This document shows, one piece after another, positions 32,031 to 41,608 of a DNA stretch of 64,000 nt. The notes under the pieces are model-generated. The model was not told the origin of the DNA. It did no database searches and saw nothing but the letters and a program-made list of their open reading frames with translations. The translations under genes and the position numbers were made by a program. The DNA comes from a virus. Location: the IMG/VR virus record IMGVR_UViG_3300031654_000269, positions 1 through 64,000 of that record, one strand, 5' to 3'. Positions within the stretch are counted from its first letter, which is position 1. Every line of letters starts with the position of its first letter.

Positions 32031-32994
32031 AGTTTGTGAACACATAGAAAAAAGATCAATCAATTTTGTTGTAAACGCTCAGCAGCGATATGATCCTACC
32101 CGGACTACATCGTTGCGGAATGCTTTTGCAGCACAATTGCGTAAACGCTTCCGTGAGGTACAAGGAGCAATCAACAAAGCAATTGTTACGAATGATTGTT
32201 TCGGATTAACACAGTCGGAAGGCACGAGAATTACGACATTACAATTATCTCCTCCTGCTCCTGGAGCATTTGCTTTCACTCGTAGCTCAGACAAGGTTGA
32301 GGCATTCATGCAGTGGTTGCGGGAGCAGATTGATAAAGGATTACTTGAGGTAAGAACAATTCCACAAATAGGAATGGCAGCTGAAGAACCATGGACAAAT
32401 CTATATATACAAGATTCTTACAAACGAGGAGTAATCAGAGCCAGGTATGAGTTGGATAAGGCTGGATTTGATGTACCAACGATGGATTATACCGGTGGAA
32501 TTAACGCTTCGATGTCTACTCCGTTTCATACGGATCGGGTTGGATTGCTATATACCCGAGTATTTGAAGACTTGAAAGGTATTACAAATGCCATGGCTCA
32601 ACAAATTAGTAGAGTCTTGTCACAAGGAATTGCTGATGGGGATAATCCAAGATTGCTAGCGAGAAAGTTAAATTCTGTTATAACTGGAGCTAATCTAGGT
32701 GATTTAGGAATAACAGATACACTGGGAAGGTTTATTCCAGCCCGAAGGAGAGCAGAAATTTTAGCTCGGACGGAAATCATACGGGCTCATCATCAAGCTA
32801 CTATCCAAGAATATATGAATTGGGGAGCTGAAGGTGTAGTGGTACAGGCTGAGTGGTCAACAGCTGGTGATGAGAGGGTTTGTGATATCTGTGCTAGTAT
32901 GGAAGGGAATGTTTATACTTTGGATGTGATTATGAATATGATCCCACTACATCCGCAGTGCCGGTGTATGGCTTTACCTTATAAAATAAGTTAA
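32023..32994 (+). CDS. Phage head morphogenesis protein (SPP1 gp7 / Mu F-like)
   Basis: A 323-residue protein. The C-terminal third shows the family pattern: ARRRAEILARTEIIRAHHQA, then DERVCDICASMEG and LHPQCRCMALP, whose cysteines may bind zinc. These proteins accompany the portal in head assembly. It overlaps the portal gene by 8 bp. Confidence 0.87.
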   Translation: MSEVCEHIEKRSINFVVNAQQRYDPTRTTSLRNAFAAQLRKRFREVQGAINKAIVTNDCFGLTQSEGTRITTLQLSPPAPGAFAFTRSSDKVEAFMQWLREQIDKGLLEVRTIPQIGMAAEEPWTNLYIQDSYKRGVIRARYELDKAGFDVPTMDYTGGINASMSTPFHTDRVGLLYTRVFEDLKGITNAMAQQISRVLSQGIADGDNPRLLARKLNSVITGANLGDLGITDTLGRFIPARRRAEILARTEIIRAHHQATIQEYMNWGAEGVVVQAEWSTAGDERVCDICASMEGNVYTLDVIMNMIPLHPQCRCMALPYKIS

Positions 32995-33001
32995 TAAAGA
33001 T

Positions 33002-34513
33002 ATGAAAACATTAAAGTTTGTAATTGAAAGTAATGCCTCCTACACAATTCGGACAGCGATGTACGAAGGACGGGAGCATATAATTGTCCCTGTGGTAATG
33101 ATGGTTGAAGGGGTACATAATGGTTCTCGTGGACCGGTATTTCATTCAGCCGAAGAACTCGGACATATACCACAGGCATTTAATGGAATTCCTGTAGTGA
33201 TAAATCACCCACAGGATGAAAATAACGATTTTGTCTCTGCTAACTCTCCATCTATTATTGAGGAGATTGGGGTGGGGAAAATATTTAATACAAGATTTCA
33301 AGATAATAAACTTCGGGGTGAGGCATGGTTAGATGTCCAACGTTTAGCTGCTGTGTCACCTGAAGCTTTACAATACATTCGTAATAGTCAACCGTTGGAG
33401 GTCTCTCTTGGTATGTTTAACGATGAAGATCAAACTGAAGGAGATTGGAATGGTGAGCATTATGAAGCAATAGCATACAACCATCGACCAGATCACCTGG
33501 CTCTTCTGCCCGGCGGAGTCGGAGCATGCTCATGGACTGATGGTTGTGGAATTCGTGTAAATAAGAAAGGAGGTAATGATGTGAGTGAAGCTACAAAGAA
33601 AACTGCTAAGACAGTAACTGAAACGCTTCAAGTAATGAAGGAATTTAGTAATGAGGGATTCTACTTACAAGAAATTGTATGCCATGTTGAACGTGGATAC
33701 AAGGAGCTTGTAATAAATACTCAAGCTAAATTGGACAGAATGGATGATGATATGAAGGTACATTTCTTACAAGAGATATTTGATGATTACATGGTGTATG
33801 AAGTACGCCGACGTGAGAACACTTCTCAAGGAAATGGTATTGAATTGTATCGTCGTGATTACTCAATCGGAACGAACGGTGAAATTGAATTTACAAGTGA
33901 TCCGGTAAGAGTGCAGCGGAATGTTGAATACGTTGTCCAGAAAGGACTAAAGAGAACCAAATTTAATTCTAACAAAAATAACGAAAACATGAGTAAAACA
34001 CATGATTGTGTAGACTGTGAAAAAAAGATTCAGGCATTAATTGTCAATGAAGATACACGGTTTACGGATGATGACCGGGAGTGGCTTACCACTTTGGGTG
34101 AAGATCAGTTGGATAAACTGGCTCCACCGGAAAAGAAACCTGAAGTTGTTGATGAAGGTAAGGAAAAGAAAGCTGAACCTGAAGTCAATAAGAAAAAGGG
34201 TGATGATGGAGAAGATGGAAAGAAAAGTGTAATGGAACTCCTTACTGCTGAGCAGAAAGCTGCTTTGGCTTATGGTGAAAAGCAAATGAAAGCTCGGCAA
34301 GCTGAACTAATTCAATCAATTCAGGCTAATACTGAAAAAGTATGGACTGACGAAGAATTGAATGCTATGGATTTGGAAGTACTGGAAAAAGTCGCTGAAT
34401 CAGTGAAACCAGTTTCCGATTACTCTGCCGCTGGTGGAGCTACTATAACAGATAACGTTGGTGAGGATAATCTTTATCCAGCCGGTATCGAAGTTGGTAA
34501 AGAAGATAAATAA
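33002..34513 (+). CDS. DUF2213-type prohead protease with scaffold-like C-terminus
   Basis: Residues 1-185 match the DUF2213 family of putative prohead proteases (FNGIPVVINHPQ and DHLALLPGGVGACSW). A middle region of about 130 residues is of unknown type. The last 150 residues are Lys/Glu-rich and helical (KKAEPEVNKKKGDDGEDGKK), like a scaffold, and end with a small Gly/Ala segment. A fused protease-scaffold directly before the capsid genes fits head maturation. An internal ATG at 33988 could give a scaffold-only form. Confidence 0.78.
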   Translation: MKTLKFVIESNASYTIRTAMYEGREHIIVPVVMMVEGVHNGSRGPVFHSAEELGHIPQAFNGIPVVINHPQDENNDFVSANSPSIIEEIGVGKIFNTRFQDNKLRGEAWLDVQRLAAVSPEALQYIRNSQPLEVSLGMFNDEDQTEGDWNGEHYEAIAYNHRPDHLALLPGGVGACSWTDGCGIRVNKKGGNDVSEATKKTAKTVTETLQVMKEFSNEGFYLQEIVCHVERGYKELVINTQAKLDRMDDDMKVHFLQEIFDDYMVYEVRRRENTSQGNGIELYRRDYSIGTNGEIEFTSDPVRVQRNVEYVVQKGLKRTKFNSNKNNENMSKTHDCVDCEKKIQALIVNEDTRFTDDDREWLTTLGEDQLDKLAPPEKKPEVVDEGKEKKAEPEVNKKKGDDGEDGKKSVMELLTAEQKAALAYGEKQMKARQAELIQSIQANTEKVWTDEELNAMDLEVLEKVAESVKPVSDYSAAGGATITDNVGEDNLYPAGIEVGKEDK

Positions 34514-34537
34514 TAATAACGGGAAGGAGGATACGTA

Positions 34538-35038
34538 ATGGCAAAAAACACAATTAAGCTAAAGAAATATCTGGATATCATTAATGAATATGAAGCAAAT
34601 GCTGCTATCACACCAGGTATGTTGATTGAAGTGATGAGCACAGGAAAAGTCCGTGCTCACGCGACTGCTGGAGGTAATATACTTCCGATGATTGCTTTGG
34701 AAGATGAACTGCAAGGTAATGGAATTGATGATGATTACGCAGCTGCCGATCAGGTACAATGCTGGGTTCCTGTCAGAGGAGAGGAAGCCTATTTGATTTT
34801 GGAAGACGGAGAGACTGCTGTAATTGGATCATTACTTGAGTCTGCCGGTAACGGAAATGTACAAGTACATGTGCCGGATAAGGAAACTGTTGGAGCAGAT
34901 TCCAGTGGAAACAGAACTACGATCTATGGAAATCAGATTGTAGGAATTGCACTTGAAGCCAAAAATCTTGCTGAAAGCTCCGGTGGAGAATCCTCGGGAT
35001 TAATGGGAAATCAGAGAATTGCAGTAAGAATACTTTAA
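34538..35038 (+). CDS. Probable capsid decoration/stabilisation protein
   Basis: A 166-residue, Ala/Gly/Glu-rich protein with beta-prone segments (AYLILEDGETAVIGSLLES). Its size, composition and place between protease and capsid genes fit a head decoration protein of the DUF2190-like kind. A clear AAGGAGG site lies 9 bp upstream of the ATG, so high expression is likely. Confidence 0.6.
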   Translation: MAKNTIKLKKYLDIINEYEANAAITPGMLIEVMSTGKVRAHATAGGNILPMIALEDELQGNGIDDDYAAADQVQCWVPVRGEEAYLILEDGETAVIGSLLESAGNGNVQVHVPDKETVGADSSGNRTTIYGNQIVGIALEAKNLAESSGGESSGLMGNQRIAVRIL

Positions 35039-35060
35039 AATAGAAAAGGAGGAACTATAA

Positions 35061-36146
35061 ATGATTAAAGGAAACGTTGACTTATTGTCAAAGAATTCTG
35101 CGCAAGGTGAAGTGGCAGCTCAGATTATTGCTAACGGTCAGCTCAATGTAGGACAATTACGTCCTTTCATTGGTCAGGACGGTCGAGCATATATCACTGC
35201 TTATTTGGGAGGCGATCCGAAGAAAAAGGAAAGTTATAAAACCGTTCCAATTAATACAAATGCTACACTGCGTAGAGATGAATGGAAACAGCTTGATGAT
35301 GCTGTTCTAGGATTAGCAGAATTTCGGTTGGGAGGAGTTCAGGACTTAATTGATAATGGACTTACTTTCAATCTGGGTAATGCTATGGGAACTACGGTAC
35401 TTGAATACCATGATGTGAGTGATGCTATGGAAGCCGATCTGACGATGGATGGGGTAACTCGTTCAAAAGGAGATCGACCTATATATACTACTCACTATTT
35501 ACCGATTCCTATAATCCATGTTGATTATGAAATCAATACACGGGTATTGGAAGCCAGTCGAAGAATGGGCAATCCACTCGATACAACCTCAGCCGAAAGA
35601 GCTGCAAGGAAGGTAAATGAAATGATGGAAACGATGCTTTTCACCAATACAACTTATACTTTTGGTGGAGGAATTATTTATTCATATGTAAATCATCCTC
35701 ATAGAAATGGAGGTACTTTTACAGCTTGGAATAGTTCTGCAGCAACTTCTGCCAGCATCGTTCAGGATGTGTTGGATATGAAACAAGCTGCTATTACTGA
35801 TCATTATTATGGTGATTACATGTTGTATATCCCAACCGAATATGAAACAGTATTAGATGAAGATTATGATACTACCACACCTGGTACTACCATTCGTGAA
35901 AGGATTTTGAAGATTGGTAGTATTAAAGGGATAAAAGTAATTGATACTCTGGCAACAGGTACACTATTACTCGTATGTATGAGGAGTGATGTAGTACGGT
36001 TGGTTCGTGGACTTCCAATTCAGAATGTTGAATGGCAGACTGAAGGTAAGTTTATCAACAAATATAAAGTATTGACTATCCAGGTTCCGCAGATCAGAAG
36101 TGATCAGGAAAAACATTCTGGAATAGTTCATTACACGGCTGCTTAG
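35061..36146 (+). CDS. Major capsid protein (HK97 fold)
   Basis: A 361-residue protein. Position, length, the strong AAAAGGAGG ribosome site and patterns such as SAERAARKVNEMMETMLF and FINKYKVLTIQVPQI support the HK97-type major capsid protein, in the family with LGLAEFRLGGVQDLIDNG. It is followed by a hairpin terminator, as expected for a very highly expressed gene. No separate delta domain is visible; the protease may trim the N-terminus. Confidence 0.85.
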   Translation: MIKGNVDLLSKNSAQGEVAAQIIANGQLNVGQLRPFIGQDGRAYITAYLGGDPKKKESYKTVPINTNATLRRDEWKQLDDAVLGLAEFRLGGVQDLIDNGLTFNLGNAMGTTVLEYHDVSDAMEADLTMDGVTRSKGDRPIYTTHYLPIPIIHVDYEINTRVLEASRRMGNPLDTTSAERAARKVNEMMETMLFTNTTYTFGGGIIYSYVNHPHRNGGTFTAWNSSAATSASIVQDVLDMKQAAITDHYYGDYMLYIPTEYETVLDEDYDTTTPGTTIRERILKIGSIKGIKVIDTLATGTLLLVCMRSDVVRLVRGLPIQNVEWQTEGKFINKYKVLTIQVPQIRSDQEKHSGIVHYTAA

Positions 36147-36153
36147 CAGCTTT

Positions 36154-36180
36154 AGTCTCTAATCAAGAGACATTTTTAAT
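36154..36180 (+). terminator. Rho-independent terminator after the capsid gene
   Basis: GTCTCT at 36155-36160 pairs with AGAGAC at 36166-36171 over a 5-base loop, followed by T5 and a second T run. A short GCTGC-TTA-GCAGC hairpin over the capsid stop (36138-36150) precedes it. It likely gives partial termination, since neck and tail genes follow. Confidence 0.75.
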
Positions 36181-36200
36181 TTTTTAAAACAATTGTGATT

Positions 36201-36572
36201 ATGAAACGCACTAGTAAAAGTGACAAGTCAGAACGGACAGATCAACCACGGTGGAGAAATACAAGTACTTCAACATTTCGTTTGAAGAGTGGGAAGGATA
36301 TTCGGTTGATTAAACCCAATCAAGTATTTCTGGCTTCTCCAGCGGAAATTCCCGAAGGGATACGAGATATCATTGAATTACTTGATCCTGATCCAATGGA
36401 GGAAGAAGCAAAGAAGATACGACGTACAGAACCACCTGAATTTACGGTTGAATCAAAAGGTGGAGGTTGGTATGATGTTGTGAATTCAGAAGGAAAGGCT
36501 ATGAATGAGAAAGCCCTGCATAAAACTGAGGCTGAGGAGTTGAAAGCCAAACTTGAAGAGGTGGAGGAGTAA
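36201..36572 (+). CDS. Small charged head-region protein, unknown
   Basis: A 123-residue, charged protein starting MKRTSKSDKSERTDQ with a central FRLKSGKDIRL and an acidic C-terminus. The ATG at 36201 is preferred over GTG at 36195. Small proteins at this position after the capsid gene are common in siphoviruses, but no function is known for this one. Confidence 0.6.
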   Translation: MKRTSKSDKSERTDQPRWRNTSTSTFRLKSGKDIRLIKPNQVFLASPAEIPEGIRDIIELLDPDPMEEEAKKIRRTEPPEFTVESKGGGWYDVVNSEGKAMNEKALHKTEAEELKAKLEEVEE

Positions 36573-36575
36573 GAG

Positions 36576-37256
36576 ATGCCGTGGCAGGTTCCAAATATAT
36601 GGGAAGAGGGTGAGTGTTATATCATTGGTGGAGGTTTGTCGATGCCTCACCAATTTGGTGTACCAAAAGAGGTAGTTAAGTTAGTATTAGAGAAGGAAGC
36701 TACACCAGATATATACTCACCCTATCTTTCAGAATTACATGATAAACATATAATTGGAGTTAACGCTGCATTCTATATCGGTAATTGGATTGAGGTTTGC
36801 TTTTTTGGTGATGCCGGATTCTTTTTACATAATCGTAAAGAGCTAGCGGATCATCCTGCTCTGAAGATTTCTACCAATGCAGCCGTCCGGGGATATCGAT
36901 GGGTCAAGTATCTGAAACAAAGCCGTGAAAAGTCATTTGGGATAACTCGGAAAAGAACGGAACTTGTGTGGGGAGTAAATAGTGGAGCAGCAGCAATAAA
37001 TCTTGCCGTACATTTTGGAGTGAAGCGAATAATCTTATTAGGATTTGATTTAAAAATGGAAGGCATTAACTCTCATTGGCATAGTGTATATAAATCACGT
37101 GATGTTAAAAGTCAGGAGCATTCGTTTCATCGTCATCTACGATCATTTCCAGCAATAGCCAAAGATGCTAAGAGAATGGGGGTGGAGATTATTAATGCAA
37201 ATCCGGATAGTGCTTTAACAGAGTTCAAACGAGTATCATTGAAAGAAATATTATGA
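36576..37256 (+). CDS. DUF115/MptE-like (glycosyltransferase-type) protein
   Basis: A 226-residue protein with CYIIGGGLSM at the N-terminus and GVNSGAAAINLAVHFGVKRIILLGFDLK near residues 135-165. This pattern occurs in DUF115/MptE-like and distant sialyltransferase-like proteins that use a nucleotide-linked donor. It is the first gene of the carbohydrate cassette. The exact reaction is unknown. It overlaps the next gene by ATGA. Confidence 0.65.
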   Translation: MPWQVPNIWEEGECYIIGGGLSMPHQFGVPKEVVKLVLEKEATPDIYSPYLSELHDKHIIGVNAAFYIGNWIEVCFFGDAGFFLHNRKELADHPALKISTNAAVRGYRWVKYLKQSREKSFGITRKRTELVWGVNSGAAAINLAVHFGVKRIILLGFDLKMEGINSHWHSVYKSRDVKSQEHSFHRHLRSFPAIAKDAKRMGVEIINANPDSALTEFKRVSLKEIL

Positions 37257-37861
37257 TATCTGTAGCAATCATAGGGCATGGATCAAGTATTGAAGGGAGA
37301 GGATACGGAAAATTTATTGACTCCAATGATATTGTAATTCGTATGGCTGAATGTGATTGGCAAAATCATACCGATTATGGTATTAAATATGATATTGGAG
37401 TATTTGCGGAGGGACCATCCAAAAGTTGGGCTGAAAATTCTCAACGGATTCCCAAATTGGAATACTGGTATTACAGGATGGATAAAAATATTCGAAATGA
37501 AGAGGATGTGATGAGTAAATTTAAAGATCGTCAGACGCGAGAGTTGCGAAATTCCGTATGGCAATATGTTAAACATCTCAAACCTGGTTTTCATTTTTCT
37601 CGTGGTACCGCCGCTGTAATTTCAGCTGCTAAATTATATCACCCAGTAGAAATATCATTGTTTGGATTTGATTCCGTAATAAATGGAACAAATGAAAAAA
37701 CCGGTTCAAAACATCATCCTGATTTACTTACACAATATCTACCTAGTGATTATCACTTACCTAGAAATGGAAATACTCATGACTGGGAATCAGAAAAAAA
37801 TTTAATGCAGACTCTTAGTTCTACTAAAGCAGTAGCAATATTAACAAATATAATACAATGA
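37253..37861 (+). CDS. GT29-like (sialyltransferase-like) glycosyltransferase
   Basis: A 202-residue protein with VAIIGHGSSIEGRGYGKFID, then DIVIRMAECDW, equivalent to the sialyl motif L region. SRGTAAVISAAKLYHP and LFGFDS match the motif S side, and the late HDW..E is typical. It would transfer a nonulosonic-type sugar from a CMP donor if the family prediction holds. The acceptor is unknown. It overlaps both neighbours. Confidence 0.68.
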   Translation: MISVAIIGHGSSIEGRGYGKFIDSNDIVIRMAECDWQNHTDYGIKYDIGVFAEGPSKSWAENSQRIPKLEYWYYRMDKNIRNEEDVMSKFKDRQTRELRNSVWQYVKHLKPGFHFSRGTAAVISAAKLYHPVEISLFGFDSVINGTNEKTGSKHHPDLLTQYLPSDYHLPRNGNTHDWESEKNLMQTLSSTKAVAILTNIIQ

Positions 37862-38400
37862 GAAAAACTATATCGGAAGAATATCAAGCCTTAAATGTTG
37901 AACATCATAACTCAAGGGTGTGGGGAGTTGCCGGAGGTAAATGGGTTAATTTAATTTCAGAAATACTCAAGCAAAATGATGCTAGAACTGTATTGGATTA
38001 TGGAGCAGGAAGAGGAGTGTTGTCAGAAGGTTTGAGAGGAAAAGGATATTTGGTGACTGAATACGATCCGGGAGTAATAGGAAAGGCATTAAAACCAGTT
38101 GATGGAATCGTATTTGATTATATAGTTTCCACTGATGTCTTTGAGCATATTGAACGGGAATTTGTTGAAAATGCCTTAGATGAGATTCGGGATTATATGA
38201 AGGTAGGAGGAGTCTTTGTAATTTGTTTAGGTATAGCTAAAAAGCACTGGTTGAAAGATGGGAGGAATGCTCATGTATTAGTGCGCCCACGGGAATGGTG
38301 GAGGAAACAATTATTAAAGAGGTTCCCAGTAGTGAAAGAATTACCAGGTAGAAATTGGAAGTCTCGTGAAATGGTTGTGCATGTTAAAAAATTGAAATAA
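37858..38400 (+). CDS. Class I SAM-dependent methyltransferase
   Basis: A 180-residue protein with the SAM motif LDYGAGRGVLSEGL at about 46-59, an acidic EYDPG end of strand beta-2, and FDYIVSTDVFEHIE for motif II/III. This is the small-molecule or sugar-methyltransferase type. Placed between glycosyltransferase and sulfotransferase genes, a glycan substrate is likely but unproven. Confidence 0.8.
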   Translation: MRKTISEEYQALNVEHHNSRVWGVAGGKWVNLISEILKQNDARTVLDYGAGRGVLSEGLRGKGYLVTEYDPGVIGKALKPVDGIVFDYIVSTDVFEHIEREFVENALDEIRDYMKVGGVFVICLGIAKKHWLKDGRNAHVLVRPREWWRKQLLKRFPVVKELPGRNWKSREMVVHVKKLK

Positions 38401-39044
38401 TGAAAATATTTTTTATTGCTGGAATACCAAGATCAGGAACATCATTTGTTGCTGGGTTATTACATAAGCACGGAGTGTGGGTGGGGGAAACAATCCCTGC
38501 AGACAAGCATAATAAGACGGGATATTTTGAGAATATTCAGATCGTGGATATAGTAAAAACCTTGATGAAAGAAAACGGTATGAGAGCACGTTCGGATGAA
38601 TTCGTTTCCAACTCATTACATACAGAACCAACTTTACGTGAGATGGTTTTAAATATTGTAGGGGATCAGGACGTATGGCTATACAAAGATTCTAAACTAT
38701 TATTTTTGTATCCATTGTTTGCCTTAGCTTTCCCGGAGGCAACATGGATTATACCTATCAGAAAGTCAGAGAGGATTCAGGAAAGTTTATATCGACATTC
38801 TACTTGGAGAAATCGTGTTAAAAGTATTCAAGATCCAAATAATTACTTTTTAGGTATGATTAATCGGTTAAAAGTTAGACAAGATGAAATAATATTTAAT
38901 CCAGATATAAAGGATCATATTGTTTATACCGATTTCATTATTGATTCTATTGATAACGCTAAAGTATTTATTGAGGATTGTGGATTAATTTTTAATCCTG
39001 AAGTATATCAAGAATTTGTACGACCAGAATTGTGGCATGGATAA
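38400..39044 (+). CDS. Sulfotransferase-like P-loop protein
   Basis: A 214-residue protein with the 5'-phosphosulfate loop PRSGTS at 10-15 and the 3'-phosphate region IPIRKSERIQESLYRHS near 120-136. The substrate is probably a sugar, with PAPS supplied by the host. It starts right at the stop of the methyltransferase gene. A second, diverged copy lies at 40133. Confidence 0.72.
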   Translation: MKIFFIAGIPRSGTSFVAGLLHKHGVWVGETIPADKHNKTGYFENIQIVDIVKTLMKENGMRARSDEFVSNSLHTEPTLREMVLNIVGDQDVWLYKDSKLLFLYPLFALAFPEATWIIPIRKSERIQESLYRHSTWRNRVKSIQDPNNYFLGMINRLKVRQDEIIFNPDIKDHIVYTDFIIDSIDNAKVFIEDCGLIFNPEVYQEFVRPELWHG

Positions 39045-39798
39045 AAAAGAAGACATATCAATTGCATGTTGTTTGTGGGGGGATTGGCCTAAACATGCTG
39101 AAGCTGGAATGAGCGGAGTAGAGTATGTTAATCGATTATATCGAGCAGTAGAGAGGAATACTACTTTACCACACCAATTCTTCTGCTTTACAGATTCCAA
39201 GCAATTAGATCAATTTGATGATGGGATTATACTAAATACAATTGAACTCCCATCTAGGATGCGTGAAATTGCTAAACTCTATGTATATAAACCTGGTATT
39301 GGATTGACAGGGAGAATTATTGTGATGGATTTGGATACTATAATATTAAAAAACATTGATGAATTTCTAGTCAGGAAAGAGGAATTTATTGTTAGAAAAG
39401 CATTTAATCCTCGATTCATAAAAGCGTTTGATGGTATCGGAGGGGATTTGATTAGTTTTGATGAAGGGTTTGGAGAATTCATATGGGATACTTTAAAGAA
39501 TCAGACAAGTTGGATGAATCAAATGACCGGAGGTGATGAGAGAAAAGCATATAAATTATTATTGAAAGACAGGGGACACAAGATTACATTTTGGCAGGAT
39601 ATCCTTCCAGGTAGGTATATTTCTTTTAAGAATCATCTTAAACCAATTTATCGTAGTACTTATTTCAATGAGAATTGTAAAAGAAGGGAAATTAAAAAAG
39701 CTTTGAAGAATGTTTCATTGATATCTTTTCATGGTCAGCCGAGACCCCATGAATTATTAGTTAAATCTGTTGATTGTGTAAAAGAAAATTGGAAATGA
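39037..39798 (+). CDS. GT8-like glycosyltransferase
   Basis: A 253-residue protein starting MDKKEDISIACCLWGDWPKH, with a DxD metal site in RIIVMDLDTIIL (Asp98, Asp100), IGGDLISFDEG for a donor loop, and a late ISFHGQPRPHE whose His resembles the third metal ligand. This is the common layout of glycogenin-type GT8 enzymes found in phages and capsule clusters. The ATG at 39037 overlaps the upstream stop by 8 bp; the frame also extends to 39016. Confidence 0.72.
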   Translation: MDKKEDISIACCLWGDWPKHAEAGMSGVEYVNRLYRAVERNTTLPHQFFCFTDSKQLDQFDDGIILNTIELPSRMREIAKLYVYKPGIGLTGRIIVMDLDTIILKNIDEFLVRKEEFIVRKAFNPRFIKAFDGIGGDLISFDEGFGEFIWDTLKNQTSWMNQMTGGDERKAYKLLLKDRGHKITFWQDILPGRYISFKNHLKPIYRSTYFNENCKRREIKKALKNVSLISFHGQPRPHELLVKSVDCVKENWK

Positions 39799-40136
39799 AT
39801 AGAGAAATTAAGATTTGGGGAGAACGTTGGTTGATCCGTCAGGATTCAACACATGTAGTATCTTTCTTAAAAGTGAAGGAAGGATTTCGATGTAGTTGGC
39901 ACTCTCATAAAGAAAAATATAATCTGTTTGTAGTATTGGAAGGTGCTTTAAAGATCGTAGTTGAAGAGATGGGAGAAAAAAGGGAAACAATATTACAATC
40001 TGGAGAATGTTTAACTATCAAGCCTGGTCAGTGGCATGAATTTCAAGGAATAAAATATTCAGAAGTGATTGAAGAAATGTATGTTGAATATAAAGAATCT
40101 GATATTAAACGTCAAAATGAAGGAGGTAAAGTATGA
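39795..40136 (+). CDS. Cupin-fold protein
   Basis: A 113-residue single cupin. CSWHSHKEKYNLFVVLEG gives the first metal motif and GECLTIKPGQWHEFQG the second (His, His, Glu, His). Its relatives include sugar-nucleotide isomerases and epimerases, and sensory cupins. In this cassette it may modify a sugar nucleotide. It overlaps both neighbours by ATGA. Confidence 0.75.
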   Translation: MNREIKIWGERWLIRQDSTHVVSFLKVKEGFRCSWHSHKEKYNLFVVLEGALKIVVEEMGEKRETILQSGECLTIKPGQWHEFQGIKYSEVIEEMYVEYKESDIKRQNEGGKV

Positions 40137-40840
40137 GACCACCTATTTTAATAACAGGTGCGGCACGTAGTGGTACAAGTATGGTGGCAGGTGTGATCAA
40201 TATCTGTGGAGCATTTGGAGGTAATATGTCCCCACCGAATAAAAACAATCAGAAAGGAATGTTCGAAAATATTCATATTCGGAATAGTCTAGTCAAACCT
40301 TATTTACGAGAGATCGGAGTGGATCCAATGGGACAATATCCATTACCTAATATAAAGAAATTAGAAATTCCTACATGGTGGAAAAAGCGAGTTGAAACTA
40401 TTATGATTTCTGAAGGGTATACTGATGGTCAATGGATGTATAAGGGAGCTAAGAGTTGTTTGATTTGGCCAATATGGAATTATGCTTTTCCAAATGCTAA
40501 ATGGATTATTGTTCGCAGACGAACGGGTGATATAGTAAACTCCTGTCTTAAAACAGCATTCATGCGAGCTTTTCATTCCCCTGATGTTCAGGACTCTGTA
40601 AAAGTTTATACTGAAACGGAAGGCTGGATATGGTGGGTACGGCAGCACGAGAAACGTTTTGTGGAAATGATTCAGGAAGGATTGAATTGTAAAATAGTTT
40701 GGCCTGAGAGATTGATACACGGAGATTATAATCAATTGTTTGAAACGCTTGAGTGGGTTGGATTAGATTATAAATCACATACTGAGGAAATTTACCAGTT
40801 CATTGAACCGAAATTATGGAAAGCAAGAAAAAGTATATAA
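40133..40840 (+). CDS. Second sulfotransferase-like P-loop protein
   Basis: A 235-residue protein with the loop ARSGTS at 11-16 and a 3'-phosphate-type segment KWIIVRRRTGDIVNSCL. It shares the NNQKGMFENIHI stretch with the gene at 38400 (NKTGYFENIQI), so both come from one family. AAGGAGG precedes the ATG by 6 bp. Presence of two such enzymes suggests two acceptor positions or two acceptors. Confidence 0.7.
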   Translation: MRPPILITGAARSGTSMVAGVINICGAFGGNMSPPNKNNQKGMFENIHIRNSLVKPYLREIGVDPMGQYPLPNIKKLEIPTWWKKRVETIMISEGYTDGQWMYKGAKSCLIWPIWNYAFPNAKWIIVRRRTGDIVNSCLKTAFMRAFHSPDVQDSVKVYTETEGWIWWVRQHEKRFVEMIQEGLNCKIVWPERLIHGDYNQLFETLEWVGLDYKSHTEEIYQFIEPKLWKARKSI

Positions 40841-40856
40841 TTAAAAAATTAAGACA

Positions 40857-41231
40857 ATGTCAATAAGAACAACAGCAACAGAGGTTAAACAAATATTAGA
40901 CAATAGTTCATTAGATGATGCTATTGTAGATGCTTATATAACAGCAGCAAGTGCTTTGGTGGATTCTGCTTTAGGAAGTAGTTCACTCGGGGATACTTTA
41001 CTTGAAGAGATTGAGCGTTGGTTAACTGCTCACATGATTGCTTCAACACAGGAACGTATAGCACTGAAAGAAGCTGCCGGAGGAGCTTCAATAACATATA
41101 CCGGTCAGTATGGACAAAAGTTATCATCAACTCCATACGGACAGATGGTATTGGTACTTGATACAACAAATACTATGGCATCACTCGGTGGTAAATCCGC
41201 TTCGATTGTGGCAATAACAAGTTTTGAATAA
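40857..41231 (+). CDS. Head-tail connector (adaptor) protein
   Basis: A 124-residue helical protein of the gp6/gp15-like adaptor type (TATEVKQILDNSSLDDAIVD and ERWLTAHMIAST), which sits below the portal. It follows the sugar cassette and starts the neck genes. Assignment rests on pattern and gene order. Confidence 0.7.
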   Translation: MSIRTTATEVKQILDNSSLDDAIVDAYITAASALVDSALGSSSLGDTLLEEIERWLTAHMIASTQERIALKEAAGGASITYTGQYGQKLSSTPYGQMVLVLDTTNTMASLGGKSASIVAITSFE

Positions 41232-41608
41232 TGGCAATTGATAAATTTGTAAAACGAGTTTGCGTACAGACTGCAGTTTACTGGGGTAGTCCTACTCCTG
41301 ACGGATATGGTGGATTGACATTTGATGATCCAGTTGAAATTGCTTGTAGATGGGAGGACAAAACAGAATTGAACAGAGAGGATATTGCTCGTAATTTTAC
41401 TTGTAAATCGGAGGTGTTAGTTACTCAGGATTTGGATGTCAACGGATGGTTATATCTAGGGGAATTGACAGATTTAGATAGCAATCCGGATAATCCAAAA
41501 GAAGTGGAAGGAGCTTATGTGATAGGAAGATTTGATAAAATTCCTATGATAAAATCAACTACTATATTTGTACGAAAAGCATTCATAGGATGGCAAAGGC
41601 AAGGATAA
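41231..41608 (+). CDS. Head closure/stopper protein
   Basis: A 125-residue beta-rich protein with a composition and order fitting the neck stopper (SPP1 gp16-like). The PDGYGGLTFDDPVEIACRW segment is typical of minor head-closure proteins. It overlaps the next gene by 19 bp. Confidence 0.6.
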   Translation: MAIDKFVKRVCVQTAVYWGSPTPDGYGGLTFDDPVEIACRWEDKTELNREDIARNFTCKSEVLVTQDLDVNGWLYLGELTDLDSNPDNPKEVEGAYVIGRFDKIPMIKSTTIFVRKAFIGWQRQG

